Part shown: one piece after another, positions 29,611 to 39,360 of the stretch | Layout: each line of letters starts with the position of its first letter | Position numbering within the stretch: position 1 is the first letter of the stretch | Source: Rhodovulum tesquicola | GTDB lineage: Bacteria; Pseudomonadota; Alphaproteobacteria; Rhodobacterales; Rhodobacteraceae | NCBI RefSeq assembly: GCF_024128855.1 | Contig: NZ_JAMYDV010000008.1 | Span: 62,001-126,000, forward strand | Direction of reading: 5' to 3' | Length of the DNA: 64,000 nt | Position numbers and translations under genes: made by a program | Notes under the pieces: generated by a model | Told to the model about the DNA's origin: nothing | The model's input: the letters and a program-made list of their open reading frames with translations, nothing else | The model's database searches: none

Positions 29611-30486
29611 CTAGCGCCGGGCGCGGGCCTTGGAAAGGGCGCGTTCCCGCCACAGCGTGTAAAGCCCCGAGGCGATGATGATCGCCGCCCCCCACAGCGT
29701 TGCCGCATCGGGCCGCTCGCCGAAGACCACGACCCCGATCCCCAGCGCAAAGACCAGCCGGGTGTAGCGGAAGGGGGTCACCACCGCGACCTCGCCCACC
29801 CGCATCGCCTCGACGATGGCGTAATAGCCCGCCACCCCCAGCACCAGCGCGCCCGCCATCAGCCCCGCGAGCGGCGCGTCCAGCGCGACCGGCCCCCGCT
29901 CCAGCGCCATCACCACCACCCCCAGCGGCACCAGCATCGCAAAGCCATAGGTCGAGAGTTGCAGCGAAGAGACCGTGCGCGGTGTCGCCCGCGTGGCCAG
30001 ATCGCGCAGCGCCAGCCCGAACACGCCGAGCACCGCGAAGAGCGAGGCGGGCTGAAACCCCTCCATCCCCGGCCGGATGATCAGGAGCACGCCGCCAAGC
30101 CCCACCAGGATCGCGCTCCACCGCCGCCAGCCGACCTGCGCTCCCAGAAACAGCGCCGCCCCCAGCGTGACGACCAGCGGCGTCGCCTGAAGGATCGCCG
30201 AAGCCGTCGACAGCGGCGTCAGCGCGATCGCAAAGACAAAGCCCAGCGTGCCCAGAACCTCGCCCAGATTGCGCAGCAGCACCGGCCGGGTCAGCAGCGC
30301 GCGCGACCACAGCCGCTGCCCGCGCGCCAGCGCCATCGCGCCAAAGATCACCGCACCGCCCGCGCCCAGCATCGCAAGGATCTGGCCCACCGGCAGCGTG
30401 GCGGCGGCGCTTTTCACGAACATGTCTTCCAGCGCAAAGGCGACCATCGCGGCCACCATCAGCGCGATACCGCGCATGTTGTCCAT
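29611..30486 (-). CDS. EamA/DMT-superfamily transporter
   Basis: 291 aa with ten hydrophobic segments in two EamA repeats (about 1-138 and 148-280). The DMT superfamily exports small metabolites, or imports them in some members; the substrate cannot be assigned. Separated from eno by 45 bp and transcribed in the same direction. Confidence 0.85.
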   Translation of the reverse strand: MDNMRGIALMVAAMVAFALEDMFVKSAAATLPVGQILAMLGAGGAVIFGAMALARGQRLWSRALLTRPVLLRNLGEVLGTLGFVFAIALTPLSTASAILQATPLVVTLGAALFLGAQVGWRRWSAILVGLGGVLLIIRPGMEGFQPASLFAVLGVFGLALRDLATRATPRTVSSLQLSTYGFAMLVPLGVVVMALERGPVALDAPLAGLMAGALVLGVAGYYAIVEAMRVGEVAVVTPFRYTRLVFALGIGVVVFGERPDAATLWGAAIIIASGLYTLWRERALSKARARR

Positions 30487-30552
30487 CGGGGAAAATCCGG
30501 TCGGGGGTGTCCGCTCCGGCTTACCCCGCGCATGCGCCGCAGGGAAGGGGGC

Positions 30553-30966
30553 TCAGCCCTTGCGGATCGGCACGCCGTAAAGCTCCAGCCGGTGCCCCTT
30601 GAGCCGATAGCCCAGCTTTTCCGCGATGCGTTCCTGCAATGCCTCGATCTCGGGGTCGCAGAACTCGATCACCGCGCCGGTGTTCAGGTCGATCAGATGA
30701 TCGTGATGATCGCGCTCGGCATCCTCGTAGCGCGCGCGCCCGTCGCCGAATTCCAGCCGCTCGATGATACCCGATTCCTCGAACAGCTTGACCGTTCGAT
30801 AGACCGTCGCCAGCGAGATCCGCGGATCGACATCGCTGGCGCGGTGATAAAGCTCCTCGACATCGGGGTGATCGTCGCTGGCCTCCAGCACCCGCGCCAC
30901 CACCCGGCGCTGATCGGTCATGCGCAGGCCCCTGTCCTCGGCGCGCGTTTCGATGGTGTCGGTCAT
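30553..30966 (-). CDS. fur: Fur-family metalloregulator
   Basis: 137 aa: winged-helix DNA-binding domain (RRVVARVLEASDDHPDVEEL, SLATVYRTVKLFEESG) and a dimerisation domain with HHDHLIDLNTG and EFCDPEIEALQERIAEKLGY. The CxxC zinc pair after HHDHLI in classical Fur is replaced by DLNT, as in the alphaproteobacterial Mur/Fur branch, which answers to manganese. So it may control manganese rather than iron genes. Same strand as the EamA gene, 66 bp upstream of it. Nearest possible target is the iron-binding protein gene 3 kb away, but that link is inference. Confidence 0.88.
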   Translation of the reverse strand: MTDTIETRAEDRGLRMTDQRRVVARVLEASDDHPDVEELYHRASDVDPRISLATVYRTVKLFEESGIIERLEFGDGRARYEDAERDHHDHLIDLNTGAVIEFCDPEIEALQERIAEKLGYRLKGHRLELYGVPIRKG

Positions 30967-31133
30967 GGCTCCTCACTCCCCATGATGGAGCGAGGTTCTA
31001 GGCGATCACGTCCGGGCCTGCCAGAAGGAAAACGCCACGCGCGTGGATCGCGCATTGCCCCGCCGCCCGCCCCGGCGCAGCGGCGCGGGGGGCGGGGGGC
31101 GGGCCAGTGCCGGCCGATCCCCCCGTCGCGGGC

Positions 31134-32570
31134 TCAGGTGCCGCAAAAGGTCCGGCGCACGATCTCATGCGCTTCGGGCGGGGCGCGAAACCCGGCGTTC
31201 CCGGGCTGGTCGTCAAAGGGCCGCGCCGTGATCCCGACCAGCCGTTCGAACGGCGCGAAATCGCCCGCGACAGCCGCCGCGATGACCTGTTCCACCCGAT
31301 GATTGCGCGGGATAAAGGCCGGGTTCGCTGCGCGCATCCGTTCCGCAAGAACGGTCTGCGTCGCCGCCTCGTGCCCCAGTCGCGCGCGCCAGTCCATGGC
31401 CCAGGCCTCGAACCCGGCCCGATTCTTCAGCGCGGCCCCTGCCTGTCCCTCTGCAAACCCGCGGAAGGTATTGGTGAAATCCGCCCGCTCCGCCGCCATC
31501 AGGTCCAGCAGCCGATGGATCAGCTCGGCATCGCCGTCCTCGGGCGTCGCAAGCCCGATCTTCGGCCGGAAGACCGAAAGCCATTCCTCGCGGAACAGCG
31601 CCGGAAAGGCCCTGATCGCCTCGGTCGCCCGCGCAATCGCCCGCTCCTCGTCCGGGTCGATCAGCGGCAGCAGCGCCGAGGCCAGTTGCGCCAGGTTCCA
31701 GGCGGCGATATCGGCCTGCCGGGCGAAGGCATAGCGGCCATAGGCGTCGATCGAACTGAACACCGTGTCCGGGTGATAGCCATCCATGAAGGCGCAGGGG
31801 CCGAAATCGATGGTCTCGCCCGAGATCGCGGTATTGTCGGTGTTCATCACCCCATGGATGAACCCCACCCCCATCCACTGCGCCACCAGCCGGGCCTGCG
31901 CCGCGATCACCGCGCGCAACAGATCGAGCGGCCCGTCCGCCTGCGGATAGTGGCGGGTGATGGCGTGGTCTGCCAGCAGGCGCAGCGCCTCGGTATCGCG
32001 GCGGGCGGCGAAGAACTGAAAGGTGCCGACGCGGATATGGCTGGCGGCCACCCGGGTCAGCACGGCGCCGGGCAGGATCGCCTCGCGGATCACGTCCTCG
32101 CCCGTGGTCACGGCGGCCAGCGCGCGCGTGGTCGGAATGCCCAGCGCGTGCATCGCCTCGGACACGACATATTCGCGCAGCACCGGCCCCAGCCAGGCCC
32201 GCCCGTCGCCCATCCGCGAAAACGCGGTGCGCCCCGCGCCCTTGAGTTGCAGATCGAACCGCCGCCCGTCGGGGGCCACCACCTCGCCCAGAAGGATCGC
32301 CCGCCCGTCGCCCAGTTGCGGCACGAAGCCCCCGAACTGGTGCCCGGCATAGGCCTGCGCCAGCGGCTCCGCCCCCTCGGGCAGGCGGTTTCCGGCCAGC
32401 ATCTCCAGGCCTTCGGCGGCCAGCGCCCCGGCATCCAGGCCCAGCTCGGCCGCCAGCGGCCCGTTCAGCATCACCAGCCGCGGCGCGCGCACCGGGACGG
32501 GGGCCTGCCGCACAAAAAACCGGTCGGGCAGCCGCGCATAGGAATTGTCGAAGGGGATCGTCAGGGCCAT
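31134..32570 (-). CDS. selO: Protein adenylyltransferase SelO (YdiU)
   Basis: 478 aa pseudokinase-fold enzyme that transfers AMP from ATP to Ser/Thr/Tyr of targets in redox control. Seen: [16 protein letters not shown] and [36 protein letters not shown], the metal-binding [20 protein letters not shown] (DFG-like) and a C-terminal FCGT. The cysteine third from the end corresponds to the selenocysteine of eukaryotic SelO. ATG 32570 preferred to the upstream TTG. Confidence 0.93.
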   Translation of the reverse strand: MALTIPFDNSYARLPDRFFVRQAPVPVRAPRLVMLNGPLAAELGLDAGALAAEGLEMLAGNRLPEGAEPLAQAYAGHQFGGFVPQLGDGRAILLGEVVAPDGRRFDLQLKGAGRTAFSRMGDGRAWLGPVLREYVVSEAMHALGIPTTRALAAVTTGEDVIREAILPGAVLTRVAASHIRVGTFQFFAARRDTEALRLLADHAITRHYPQADGPLDLLRAVIAAQARLVAQWMGVGFIHGVMNTDNTAISGETIDFGPCAFMDGYHPDTVFSSIDAYGRYAFARQADIAAWNLAQLASALLPLIDPDEERAIARATEAIRAFPALFREEWLSVFRPKIGLATPEDGDAELIHRLLDLMAAERADFTNTFRGFAEGQAGAALKNRAGFEAWAMDWRARLGHEAATQTVLAERMRAANPAFIPRNHRVEQVIAAAVAGDFAPFERLVGITARPFDDQPGNAGFRAPPEAHEIVRRTFCGT

Positions 32571-32631
32571 GCGCTGAACATAGCGCAAGGCCGGGATTTT
32601 CCACTTGTCTCGTTCAGCACGGCGGCATCCG

Positions 32632-33570
32632 TCACAACCGACCTAGGCGTTCCGTCAGCAGCGCAAAGAACCCGTCCGCGTCCAGATCGCCCATGAACAT
32701 CGCGTTCGGCGCCCTGCCGGTCACGCCCCACCAGTCCGCCACCGTCATTCCGGCGGTAAAGCGCCCCTCGGTCTCGATCTCGACATTGACGTGACGGCCC
32801 GAGAACAGGTCGGGGCGCAGCAGAAAGGCCGTCACGCAGGGATCATGCAGCGGCGCGCCGTCCGAGCCGTATTTCGCCTTGTCGAAGCGCTCGAAGAAAT
32901 CGGTCATCTCGGCCACCGCGACGCCCACCCGCGTTCCAAGCCCCCGGAACGCCGCGTTGCGCGCTTGCGTCACCAGCGCCTTGTGCGTCACGTCCAGCGG
33001 CATCACCGTCAGCGGCACGCCGGAACCGAACACGATTTCAGCGGCTTCGGGGTCGACATGGATGTTGAACTCGGCCGCGGGGGTGATGTTGCCGACCTCG
33101 AAATAGGCGCCGCCCATCAGCACGATCTGCGCGATCCGCGGCACGATCTCGGGCGCGGCCTGCATCGCGGTCGCGATATTCGTCAGCGGCCCCAGCGGGC
33201 AGAGCGTCACGCTTTCCGCCGGTTCGCGGCGCAGCGTCTGGATGATGAACTCGACCGCGTGGGCGTCCTGCAGGGGCATCAAGGGGTCGGGCAGCACCGG
33301 CCCGTCCAGCCCGGTCTTGCCATGGACATGCTCGGCCGTGACCAGCGCGCGCTTCAGCGGCCGGTCGCAGCCGGCAAAGACCGGCACATCCGGACGCCCC
33401 GCCAGTTCGCAGACGATGCGCGCATTCTTCTGGGTCAGCGCCAGCGGCACATTGCCCGCAACCGCCGTGATCCCCAGAACGTCCAGCTCGTCCGGGCTGG
33501 CCAGCGCCAGCAGGATCGCCACGGCGTCGTCCTGGCCGGGATCGGTGTCGATGATGATCTTGCGCTGCAT
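32632..33570 (-). CDS. Inosine/uridine-type nucleoside hydrolase
   Basis: 312 aa IU-nucleoside hydrolase fold: the calcium-binding DTDPGQDDA motif at residues 7-15, the PLGPLTNIA segment and the HDPCVTAFL motif near the C-terminus. Cleaves the N-glycosidic bond of ribonucleosides in salvage. ATG 33570 chosen after a CCGGAGACC element; the longer upstream frame has no start signals. Which base it prefers is not evident. Confidence 0.92.
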   Translation of the reverse strand: MQRKIIIDTDPGQDDAVAILLALASPDELDVLGITAVAGNVPLALTQKNARIVCELAGRPDVPVFAGCDRPLKRALVTAEHVHGKTGLDGPVLPDPLMPLQDAHAVEFIIQTLRREPAESVTLCPLGPLTNIATAMQAAPEIVPRIAQIVLMGGAYFEVGNITPAAEFNIHVDPEAAEIVFGSGVPLTVMPLDVTHKALVTQARNAAFRGLGTRVGVAVAEMTDFFERFDKAKYGSDGAPLHDPCVTAFLLRPDLFSGRHVNVEIETEGRFTAGMTVADWWGVTGRAPNAMFMGDLDADGFFALLTERLGRL

Positions 33571-33687
33571 GGGGGTCTCCGGGGCCATCCGGGGCGGAGA
33601 CTGGCGCGGGCACGCAGGGAAGTAAAGCGCCCGCGCCGCGGCCGCGGCCCCACCCGACAGGGGGACCGCGGCGCATGACCGCAAGGG

Positions 33688-34695
33688 TCAGCCGTCGAAA
33701 TCGACCTCTTCCATCAGGCGCAGCGCCGCGGGCCGAAGCCCGGCCAGATCCATCAGGTTCACCTCGTCGGGCGTGAACGCGCCCCAGCTTGCCACCAGGT
33801 CCGACGGCTGCGCGCCCGGCGCGACGGGGTATTCGTTGTTCACCTCGGCATAGATTTCCTGCGCCTGGGGCGAGGCGAGGAATTCCATGAATTTCAACGC
33901 CTCGTCCCGGTTCGGCGCCGCCCGGGTCATCGCCACGCCCGAGACGTTCACATGGGTGCCGCCATTCTCGAAGGCCGGGAACAGCACATTGACCGCATTC
34001 GCCCAGTCCTTCTGTTCCGGGTCGGCGACCATCTGGCCCATGTAATAGGTGTTGCCGAGGCTGATGTCGCATTGCCCGGCCCAGATCGACTTGACCTGCG
34101 CACGGTCATTGCCCTCGGGCTTGCGGGCAAGATTGGCCTTGACGCCTTCCAGCCAGGTCTTCGCGGCCTCTTCGCCGTGGTGGTGGATCACCGCCGACAA
34201 CAGGGCGAGGTTGTAGTCATGCGTGCCCGACCGGGTGCAGATGCGCCCCTTCCATTTCGGATCGGCCAGATCCTCGTAGGTGGTCACCTCGGACGGATCG
34301 ACACGGTCCTTGGACGCATAGACGATCCGCGCCCGGGTGGTCACGCCGAACCAGTGGTTGTCGGGGTCGCGAAAGGCGTCGGGGATGCCGGCGGCCAGCG
34401 CCTCGCTCTCGACGGGCTGCGTCACACCGGCGGCGACCGCCTCGGACAGCCGCGCGATATCGACGGTCAGGATGATGTCGGCCGGGCTGCGCGCGCCCTC
34501 GGCCTGAAGCCGTTCGACCAGACCCTTGTCCAGAAAGGCCACATTGGTCGCGATCCCGGTCTCGGCGGTAAAGGCGTCCAGCAGCGGCTGGATCAGTTCG
34601 GGCTGGCGGTAGGAATAGATGTTCACGTCGGCCTGGGCGGCCGGGGCCAGAATGGCGGCGGCCACGCTGGCCATCAGGGCGGTGCGGAAAGTCAT
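33688..34695 (-). CDS. Iron(III) ABC transporter substrate-binding protein (FbpA/FutA-like)
   Basis: 335 aa with a signal peptide (about residues 1-22, AQA-DV) and a type II periplasmic binding fold. The tandem tyrosines in NTYYMGQM near residue 219 are the ferric ligands of the FbpA/FutA family. Delivers Fe3+ to an inner-membrane permease. No permease or ATPase genes flank it, so it would need partners elsewhere. The upstream gap holds a promoter and a long inverted repeat (34728-34787). Confidence 0.9.
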   Translation of the reverse strand: MTFRTALMASVAAAILAPAAQADVNIYSYRQPELIQPLLDAFTAETGIATNVAFLDKGLVERLQAEGARSPADIILTVDIARLSEAVAAGVTQPVESEALAAGIPDAFRDPDNHWFGVTTRARIVYASKDRVDPSEVTTYEDLADPKWKGRICTRSGTHDYNLALLSAVIHHHGEEAAKTWLEGVKANLARKPEGNDRAQVKSIWAGQCDISLGNTYYMGQMVADPEQKDWANAVNVLFPAFENGGTHVNVSGVAMTRAAPNRDEALKFMEFLASPQAQEIYAEVNNEYPVAPGAQPSDLVASWGAFTPDEVNLMDLAGLRPAALRLMEEVDFDG

Positions 34696-34727
34696 GGTAT
34701 CTCCTGTCCTTTGGCGGATCCTGTGCT

Positions 34728-34787
34728 CCCGTTAAATCCGACAAAAAATGTCAGGTCAATACATGATCGTTTCTGTCGGATAACGGG
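34728..34787 (-). promoter_or_regulatory. Promoter and inverted-repeat operator of the iron-binding protein gene
   Basis: Reading leftward: TTGACC (34754-34759), 17 bp, TTTAAC (34731-34736) make a plausible promoter. It lies within an inverted repeat CCCGTT-ATCCGACA ... TGTCGGAT-TTAACGGG (arms 34774-34787 and 34728-34743, with a 2-nt bulge). A third half site CTGACA lies between the boxes. Strong candidate for iron-dependent control. Confidence 0.55.
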
Positions 34788-34799
34788 GCCGCCCGCCGC

Positions 34800-35627
34800 T
34801 CAGGACGCCCGCTCGGCCGTCTTCGCCGCCTCCCACAGCGCATCCATTTCGGCCAGATCCGAGTCCTCGGGCCGCTTGCCTCGTTCCCGAAGTGCGGCCT
34901 CCACCGCAGTGAATCGGCGTGTGAATTTCGCATTCGTCGCGCGCAGCGCCTCCTCGGGGTCGAGGTTCAGGTGACGGGCCAGATTGGCGATCGCGAACAG
35001 CATGTCGCCGAATTCCTCGAACACCTCGGCCTCGGTCATCGTGGCCCGCGCCTCGGCCAGTTCCTGCGCCTCCTCGACGATCTTGTCGACGACCTGGCCG
35101 ATCTCGGGCCAGTCGAATCCGACCCGTGCCGCGCGCTTCTGCAACTTGACCGCGCGGGTCAGCGCGGGCAGGGCCAGCGCCACGTCGTCCAGCACCCCAT
35201 GCGCGGCCTTCTTCGCGCGCTCGGCCGCCTTGATCGCCTCCCAGTCGCGGGTCTGCTGCTCCGCGCTCTTGTCGCGGCTCTCGTCGCCGAAGACATGGGG
35301 GTGGCGCGCCACCATCTTGTCGGCAATCGCATTCGCCACCGAGTCGAAGTCGAACAGCCCCGCCTCGGCCCCCATCTGGGTGTGATAGACCGTCTGCAAC
35401 AGCAGATCGCCCAGCTCGCCCTCCAACTCGCCCCAGGCCTCGCGGGCGATGGCATCGGCGACCTCATAGGCTTCCTCGATCGTGTAGGGCGCGATACTGG
35501 CGAAATCCTGCTCGATATCCCAGGGGCAGCCGGTCTGGGGGTCGCGCAACCGGCGCATGATCTCGATCAGCCGGGGCATGCCGCCTTTCGGGTCATGCAC
35601 AAGGGCGTCGGATTCTTCGGGGCTCAT
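34800..35627 (-). CDS. mazG: Nucleoside triphosphate pyrophosphohydrolase MazG
   Basis: 275 aa with two MazG domains: the first has the EExxE metal motif EEAYEVADA (about residue 51) followed by ELGDLLLQTVYHTQM, the second EEAQELAEA with EEFGDMLFAIAN. MazG hydrolyses non-canonical NTPs (and in E. coli lowers ppGpp in starvation). ATG 35627 gives the family's beginning; further upstream is non-coding. Divergent from speB. Confidence 0.93.
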   Translation of the reverse strand: MSPEESDALVHDPKGGMPRLIEIMRRLRDPQTGCPWDIEQDFASIAPYTIEEAYEVADAIAREAWGELEGELGDLLLQTVYHTQMGAEAGLFDFDSVANAIADKMVARHPHVFGDESRDKSAEQQTRDWEAIKAAERAKKAAHGVLDDVALALPALTRAVKLQKRAARVGFDWPEIGQVVDKIVEEAQELAEARATMTEAEVFEEFGDMLFAIANLARHLNLDPEEALRATNAKFTRRFTAVEAALRERGKRPEDSDLAEMDALWEAAKTAERAS

Positions 35628-35743
35628 CGGCAATCTCCGGCTGGGGGCGTGCGAAGGGAGTTGGGCAAAAGCGCGCGCGGATGTAAAGGCAGGGCTGGCA
35701 AGCGGCGCGCAGGGCAGTATCGTGGCGCCCGAACGGAGGCGGC

Positions 35744-36724
35744 ATGGCACTCGAAGACGCGAAACGGCAGGTGGACACCGCGATCACGCGGCAGGGGCAC
35801 CGGGGGCTGTCCTATGAAAACGCCTTTGGCGGCGTGACCTCGTTCCTGCGGCGCACGCTGACCAAGGATCTGACGGGCGTCGATCTGGCGGTGACCGGCA
35901 TCCCCTTCGACCAGGCGGTGACGAACCGGCCCGGCACGCGGCTGGGGCCGCGCGCGATCCGCGAGGCCAGCGCGCTTCAGGCCTGCGACGCGCCCTATGG
36001 CTGGGGCTTCAACCCGCTGGAGGCGTTCGATATCGTCGATTACGGCGATCTGGCCTTCGATTACGCGACCGTGGCCGAGTTTCCGGCGGTGCTTCAGGCC
36101 CATGTCGCTTGCATCCTCGACGCCGGTGCGGCCTGCATCGCGCTGGGCGGCGATCATTCGATCTCGCTGCCGATCCTGCGCGCCCATGCCGCCCGCCACG
36201 GCCCGCTGGCGCTGGTCCAGTTCGACGCCCATTCCGACACCTGGGAGGATGGCGGCCCGCAGCGGATCGACCATGGCACCATGTTCCGCAAGGCGGTGCG
36301 CGAGGGGCTGATCGACCCCGCGCGGTCGGTTCAGGTGGGCATCCGCACCGACAATCCCGACCCGATGGGGATCACGGTGATCGACGCGCCCTTCGTCCAC
36401 GACAACGGCCCGGCCGCGACGGTCGCCCGCATCCGTCAGGTGGTGGGGGACGCGCCCGCCTATGTCAGCTTCGATATCGACGCGCTGGACCCGGCCTTCG
36501 CGCCCGGCACCGGCACGCCGGTCTGGGGCGGGCTGACCAGCGCGCAGGCCGCGGCGATGCTGCGCGGGCTCGCGGGCCTGAACATGGTCGGCGGCGATGT
36601 GGTCGAGGTCTCGCCGCCCTTCGACCCCTCGGGCATCACGGCGGTCGCAGGGGCGCATGTGGCGGTCGAACTGATCTGCCTCTGGGCCTGGAAGAAACGC
36701 GAAGAAAGGGGCACAGACCAATGA
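35744..36724 (+). CDS. speB: Agmatinase (ureohydrolase)
   Basis: 326 aa, arginase/agmatinase fold with the binuclear manganese motifs GGDHSIS, FDAHSDTW and SFDIDALDPAFAPGTGTP. Converts agmatine to putrescine and urea, although guanidinobutyrase-type relatives exist and cannot be excluded. A perfect GGAGG precedes the ATG by 6 nt. Its stop overlaps the DUF1499 gene. Confidence 0.9.
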   Translation: MALEDAKRQVDTAITRQGHRGLSYENAFGGVTSFLRRTLTKDLTGVDLAVTGIPFDQAVTNRPGTRLGPRAIREASALQACDAPYGWGFNPLEAFDIVDYGDLAFDYATVAEFPAVLQAHVACILDAGAACIALGGDHSISLPILRAHAARHGPLALVQFDAHSDTWEDGGPQRIDHGTMFRKAVREGLIDPARSVQVGIRTDNPDPMGITVIDAPFVHDNGPAATVARIRQVVGDAPAYVSFDIDALDPAFAPGTGTPVWGGLTSAQAAAMLRGLAGLNMVGGDVVEVSPPFDPSGITAVAGAHVAVELICLWAWKKREERGTDQ

Positions 36725-37191
36725 AAATCCTCATGTATATCGTTATCCTCCTGCTGCTGGCCTCGGCCGCAGGTGCCGTCTATTTCCGCAAGGTCGCCGA
36801 TGATCCGGCCGTCTGGCATGTCGATCCGCTGACAGCCGAGAAACCCGGCACGCCCAACGCGATCCTCGTCCGACCCGAAACCGGCGACCGCACCGCCCCC
36901 GCCTATGCCGTCAGCCCCGAGGACCTGGCCCGCGCGATCGACGAGATGGCCCTTGCCGAGCCGAACACCAGCCGCATCGCGGGCAGCCCCGAGGAGCTGT
37001 GGATGACCTATGTCCAGCGCTCGCGGATCATGGGCTTTCCCGACTACATCTCGATCAAGGCCCTGCCCAAGGATGATGGCGCGACCTGGGCGGCGTTCTC
37101 CCGCTCCCGCTTCGGGCAGTCCGATCTGGGCGTGAACGCGGCGCGGCTGGCCCGCTGGCAAGAGCAGTTGCGCGCCCGGCTCGGGTCTTGA
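36721..37191 (+). CDS. DUF1499 family protein
   Basis: 156 aa with one N-terminal membrane helix (about residues 4-22) and a soluble domain carrying WHVDPLTAEKPGTPN, EELWMTYVQRSRIMGFPDYIS and SRSRFGQSDLGVN, the conserved strings of DUF1499. Probably membrane-anchored facing the periplasm. Function unknown. The ATG overlaps the speB stop (ATGA), so the pair is co-translated; prfA follows 30 bp later. Confidence 0.85.
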   Translation: MKILMYIVILLLLASAAGAVYFRKVADDPAVWHVDPLTAEKPGTPNAILVRPETGDRTAPAYAVSPEDLARAIDEMALAEPNTSRIAGSPEELWMTYVQRSRIMGFPDYISIKALPKDDGATWAAFSRSRFGQSDLGVNAARLARWQEQLRARLGS

Positions 37192-37221
37192 CCGCGCCCC
37201 GGCTTCGGGCGACAGAGCGGC

Positions 37222-38274
37222 ATGGTTCCCCGCGACAAACTCGACCAGATCACCCGCCGCTTCGAATTCCTCGAAGCCCGACTCGCAGAAGGTGCGGGGG
37301 GTGACTTCGCGCAGGTGGGCCGCGAATATGCCGAGCTGAAGCCGGTGGCCGAGCAGATCGCCGCCTATCGCCACCTGATCGACGAGATCGCGCAGGCCGA
37401 GGCGATGCTGTCCGACCCCGAGATGCGCGCGCTGGCCGAGGACGAATTGCCCACGCTGCGCGCCCGCCTGCCCGACATGGAACAGGCCCTGCGCCTCGCG
37501 CTGCTGCCGAAGGATGCCGCCGACGCCCGCCCCGCCATCGTCGAGATCCGCCCCGGAACGGGGGGCGAGGAAGCGGCGCTGTTCGCCGGTGACCTGCTGC
37601 GGATGTATCAGCGTTACGCCGAGGCGAAGGGCTGGAAATTCACCATCCTAGAAGAATCCCAGACCGAACTGGGCGGCATCCGCGAAGTCGTGGCCAATGT
37701 GCAGGGCGAGGGGGTCTTTGCCCGGCTGAAATACGAATCGGGCGTTCACCGCGTCCAGCGCGTGCCCGAGACGGAATCGGGCGGGCGGATCCATACCTCG
37801 GCCGCCACCGTCGCCGTCCTGCCCGAGGCCGAGGAGGTCGATATCGACATTCCCGCCACCGATATCCGCATCGACACGATGCGCGCCAGCGGGGCAGGGG
37901 GCCAGCATGTCAACACTACCGATTCCGCCGTGCGGATCACCCATATCCCCACCGGCATCGTGGTCACGTCCTCGGAAAAGTCCCAGCACCAGAACCGCGC
38001 CATCGCCATGGCGGTGCTGCGCGCGCGGCTTTACGACATGGAACGCCAGAAGGCCGCCGATGAACGCGCCGCGACGCGGAAATCGCAGGTCGGCTCGGGC
38101 GACCGGTCCGAACGCATCCGCACCTACAATTTCCCGCAGGGCCGGATGACCGACCACCGGATCAACCTGACGCTCTACCGGCTGGACCAGATCATGGCGG
38201 GCGATCTGGACGAGGTGATCGACGCGCTGATCGCCGACGACCAGGCCAGCCTGCTGGCCGAGATGGAGGGATGA
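37222..38274 (+). CDS. prfA: Peptide chain release factor 1
   Basis: 350 aa. The catalytic [15 protein letters not shown] motif (GGQ around residues 225-228) and [16 protein letters not shown] are diagnostic. Recognises UAA and UAG stop codons. The next gene prmC modifies this very glutamine, and the two overlap by 4 bp. Confidence 0.98.
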   Translation: MVPRDKLDQITRRFEFLEARLAEGAGGDFAQVGREYAELKPVAEQIAAYRHLIDEIAQAEAMLSDPEMRALAEDELPTLRARLPDMEQALRLALLPKDAADARPAIVEIRPGTGGEEAALFAGDLLRMYQRYAEAKGWKFTILEESQTELGGIREVVANVQGEGVFARLKYESGVHRVQRVPETESGGRIHTSAATVAVLPEAEEVDIDIPATDIRIDTMRASGAGGQHVNTTDSAVRITHIPTGIVVTSSEKSQHQNRAIAMAVLRARLYDMERQKAADERAATRKSQVGSGDRSERIRTYNFPQGRMTDHRINLTLYRLDQIMAGDLDEVIDALIADDQASLLAEMEG

Positions 38275-39107
38275 CCGCGCAGCAGGCGCTGGCCGCGGCC
38301 GTCCGGGCATTGACCGAGGTCGGCATTCCCGACGCGCCCCGCGACGCCCGCCGCCTGCTGGCGCACGCGCTGGGGATCGCGCCGGGACGGCTGACGCTGG
38401 TGCTGCCCGACCCGCTGCCGCCCGAGTCCGCCGCCCGGTTCGAGGCCGCGATCGCGCGCCGTGTCGCCCGCGAGCCCGTCTCGCATATCACCGGCACCCG
38501 CGCCTTCTATGGCCGCGATTTCCGGGTCTGCCCCGACGTGCTCGACCCCCGCCCCGAAACCGAAACGCTGATCGCCGCGGCGCTGGCCGCGCCCTTTGGC
38601 CGCGTGCTCGACCTTGGCACCGGCTCGGGCTGCATCCTGCTGACCCTGCTGGCCGAGCGCCCCGATTCCAAAGGTATCGGCGCAGACATTTCCGAACCCG
38701 CCCTCGCCGTCGCGCGCGACAATGCCCGGGCGCTGGGCATCGAACGCGCCGCGTTCCTGCAGGCCGACTGGTTCCGGGGCATTTCCGGGCGGTTCGACCT
38801 GATCGTGTCGAACCCGCCCTATATCGCGGCCTCGGAAATGCCCGGCCTCGCCCCCGAACTGGCCCATGAACCCCGCACTGCCCTGACCGACGAGGGCGAC
38901 GGGCTTTCGGCCTATCGCGCCATTGCCCGCGGCGCCGTGGCGCATCTGGACCCGGGCGGGCGGCTGATCGTCGAGATCGGCCCGACCCAGGGCGCGGCGG
39001 TTTGTGCCCTGCTGCGCGCGGCGGGGCTTGAAATCGTCGCGATCCATGCCGATCTCGATGGTCGTGACCGTGCGGTCGAGGCCCGCGCCGCGGCACCGGG
39101 GGCGTGA
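38271..39107 (+). CDS. prmC: Release factor glutamine methyltransferase PrmC
   Basis: 278 aa SAM-dependent methyltransferase: helical N-terminal domain, then [13 protein letters not shown] (SAM binding) and the NPPYI motif at about residue 181. Methylates the GGQ glutamine of release factors 1 and 2. Translationally coupled to prfA (ATGA). Confidence 0.96.
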   Translation: MTAQQALAAAVRALTEVGIPDAPRDARRLLAHALGIAPGRLTLVLPDPLPPESAARFEAAIARRVAREPVSHITGTRAFYGRDFRVCPDVLDPRPETETLIAAALAAPFGRVLDLGTGSGCILLTLLAERPDSKGIGADISEPALAVARDNARALGIERAAFLQADWFRGISGRFDLIVSNPPYIAASEMPGLAPELAHEPRTALTDEGDGLSAYRAIARGAVAHLDPGGRLIVEIGPTQGAAVCALLRAAGLEIVAIHADLDGRDRAVEARAAAPGA

Positions 39108-39220
39108 CGGAACGGACGTTGCGTGCCGCGCGCAGTCCTCGCCAAAACGCCGCATTTTGTGTAGATTTCCCTTGTCAGCGCGCGTGTGGCGTGCTTACTC
39201 AGGCCGCGCAGGCACGGGAC

Positions 39221-39248
39221 GCGGGAGCGAGCCGTTCGGCGCTCCCGC
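39221..39248 (+). promoter_or_regulatory. Stable hairpin in the leader before the DUF4167 gene
   Basis: GCGGGAGCG / CGCTCCCGC, 9-bp perfect stem with 10-nt loop, in the 253-bp gap 39108-39360. The gap also has an AT-richer patch around 39145-39175 that could hold a promoter. Nothing else is evident in it; a structured 5' leader or a small RNA are both possible. Confidence 0.35.
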
Positions 39249-39360
39249 ACTGCACAAGCCAGACACAGGTCGGCAGACAGGACACGGACGAGGCCAAGGC
39301 GCCCGCGCGGCGCTGCACCCGCCCGATCACGCCAATACAAGGCTGGAAACCAGAAATCGC

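Noticed and set aside
33636-33647. CCGCGGCCGCGG palindrome
   Set aside because: Self-complementary GC-only sequence, expected often in such GC-rich DNA.
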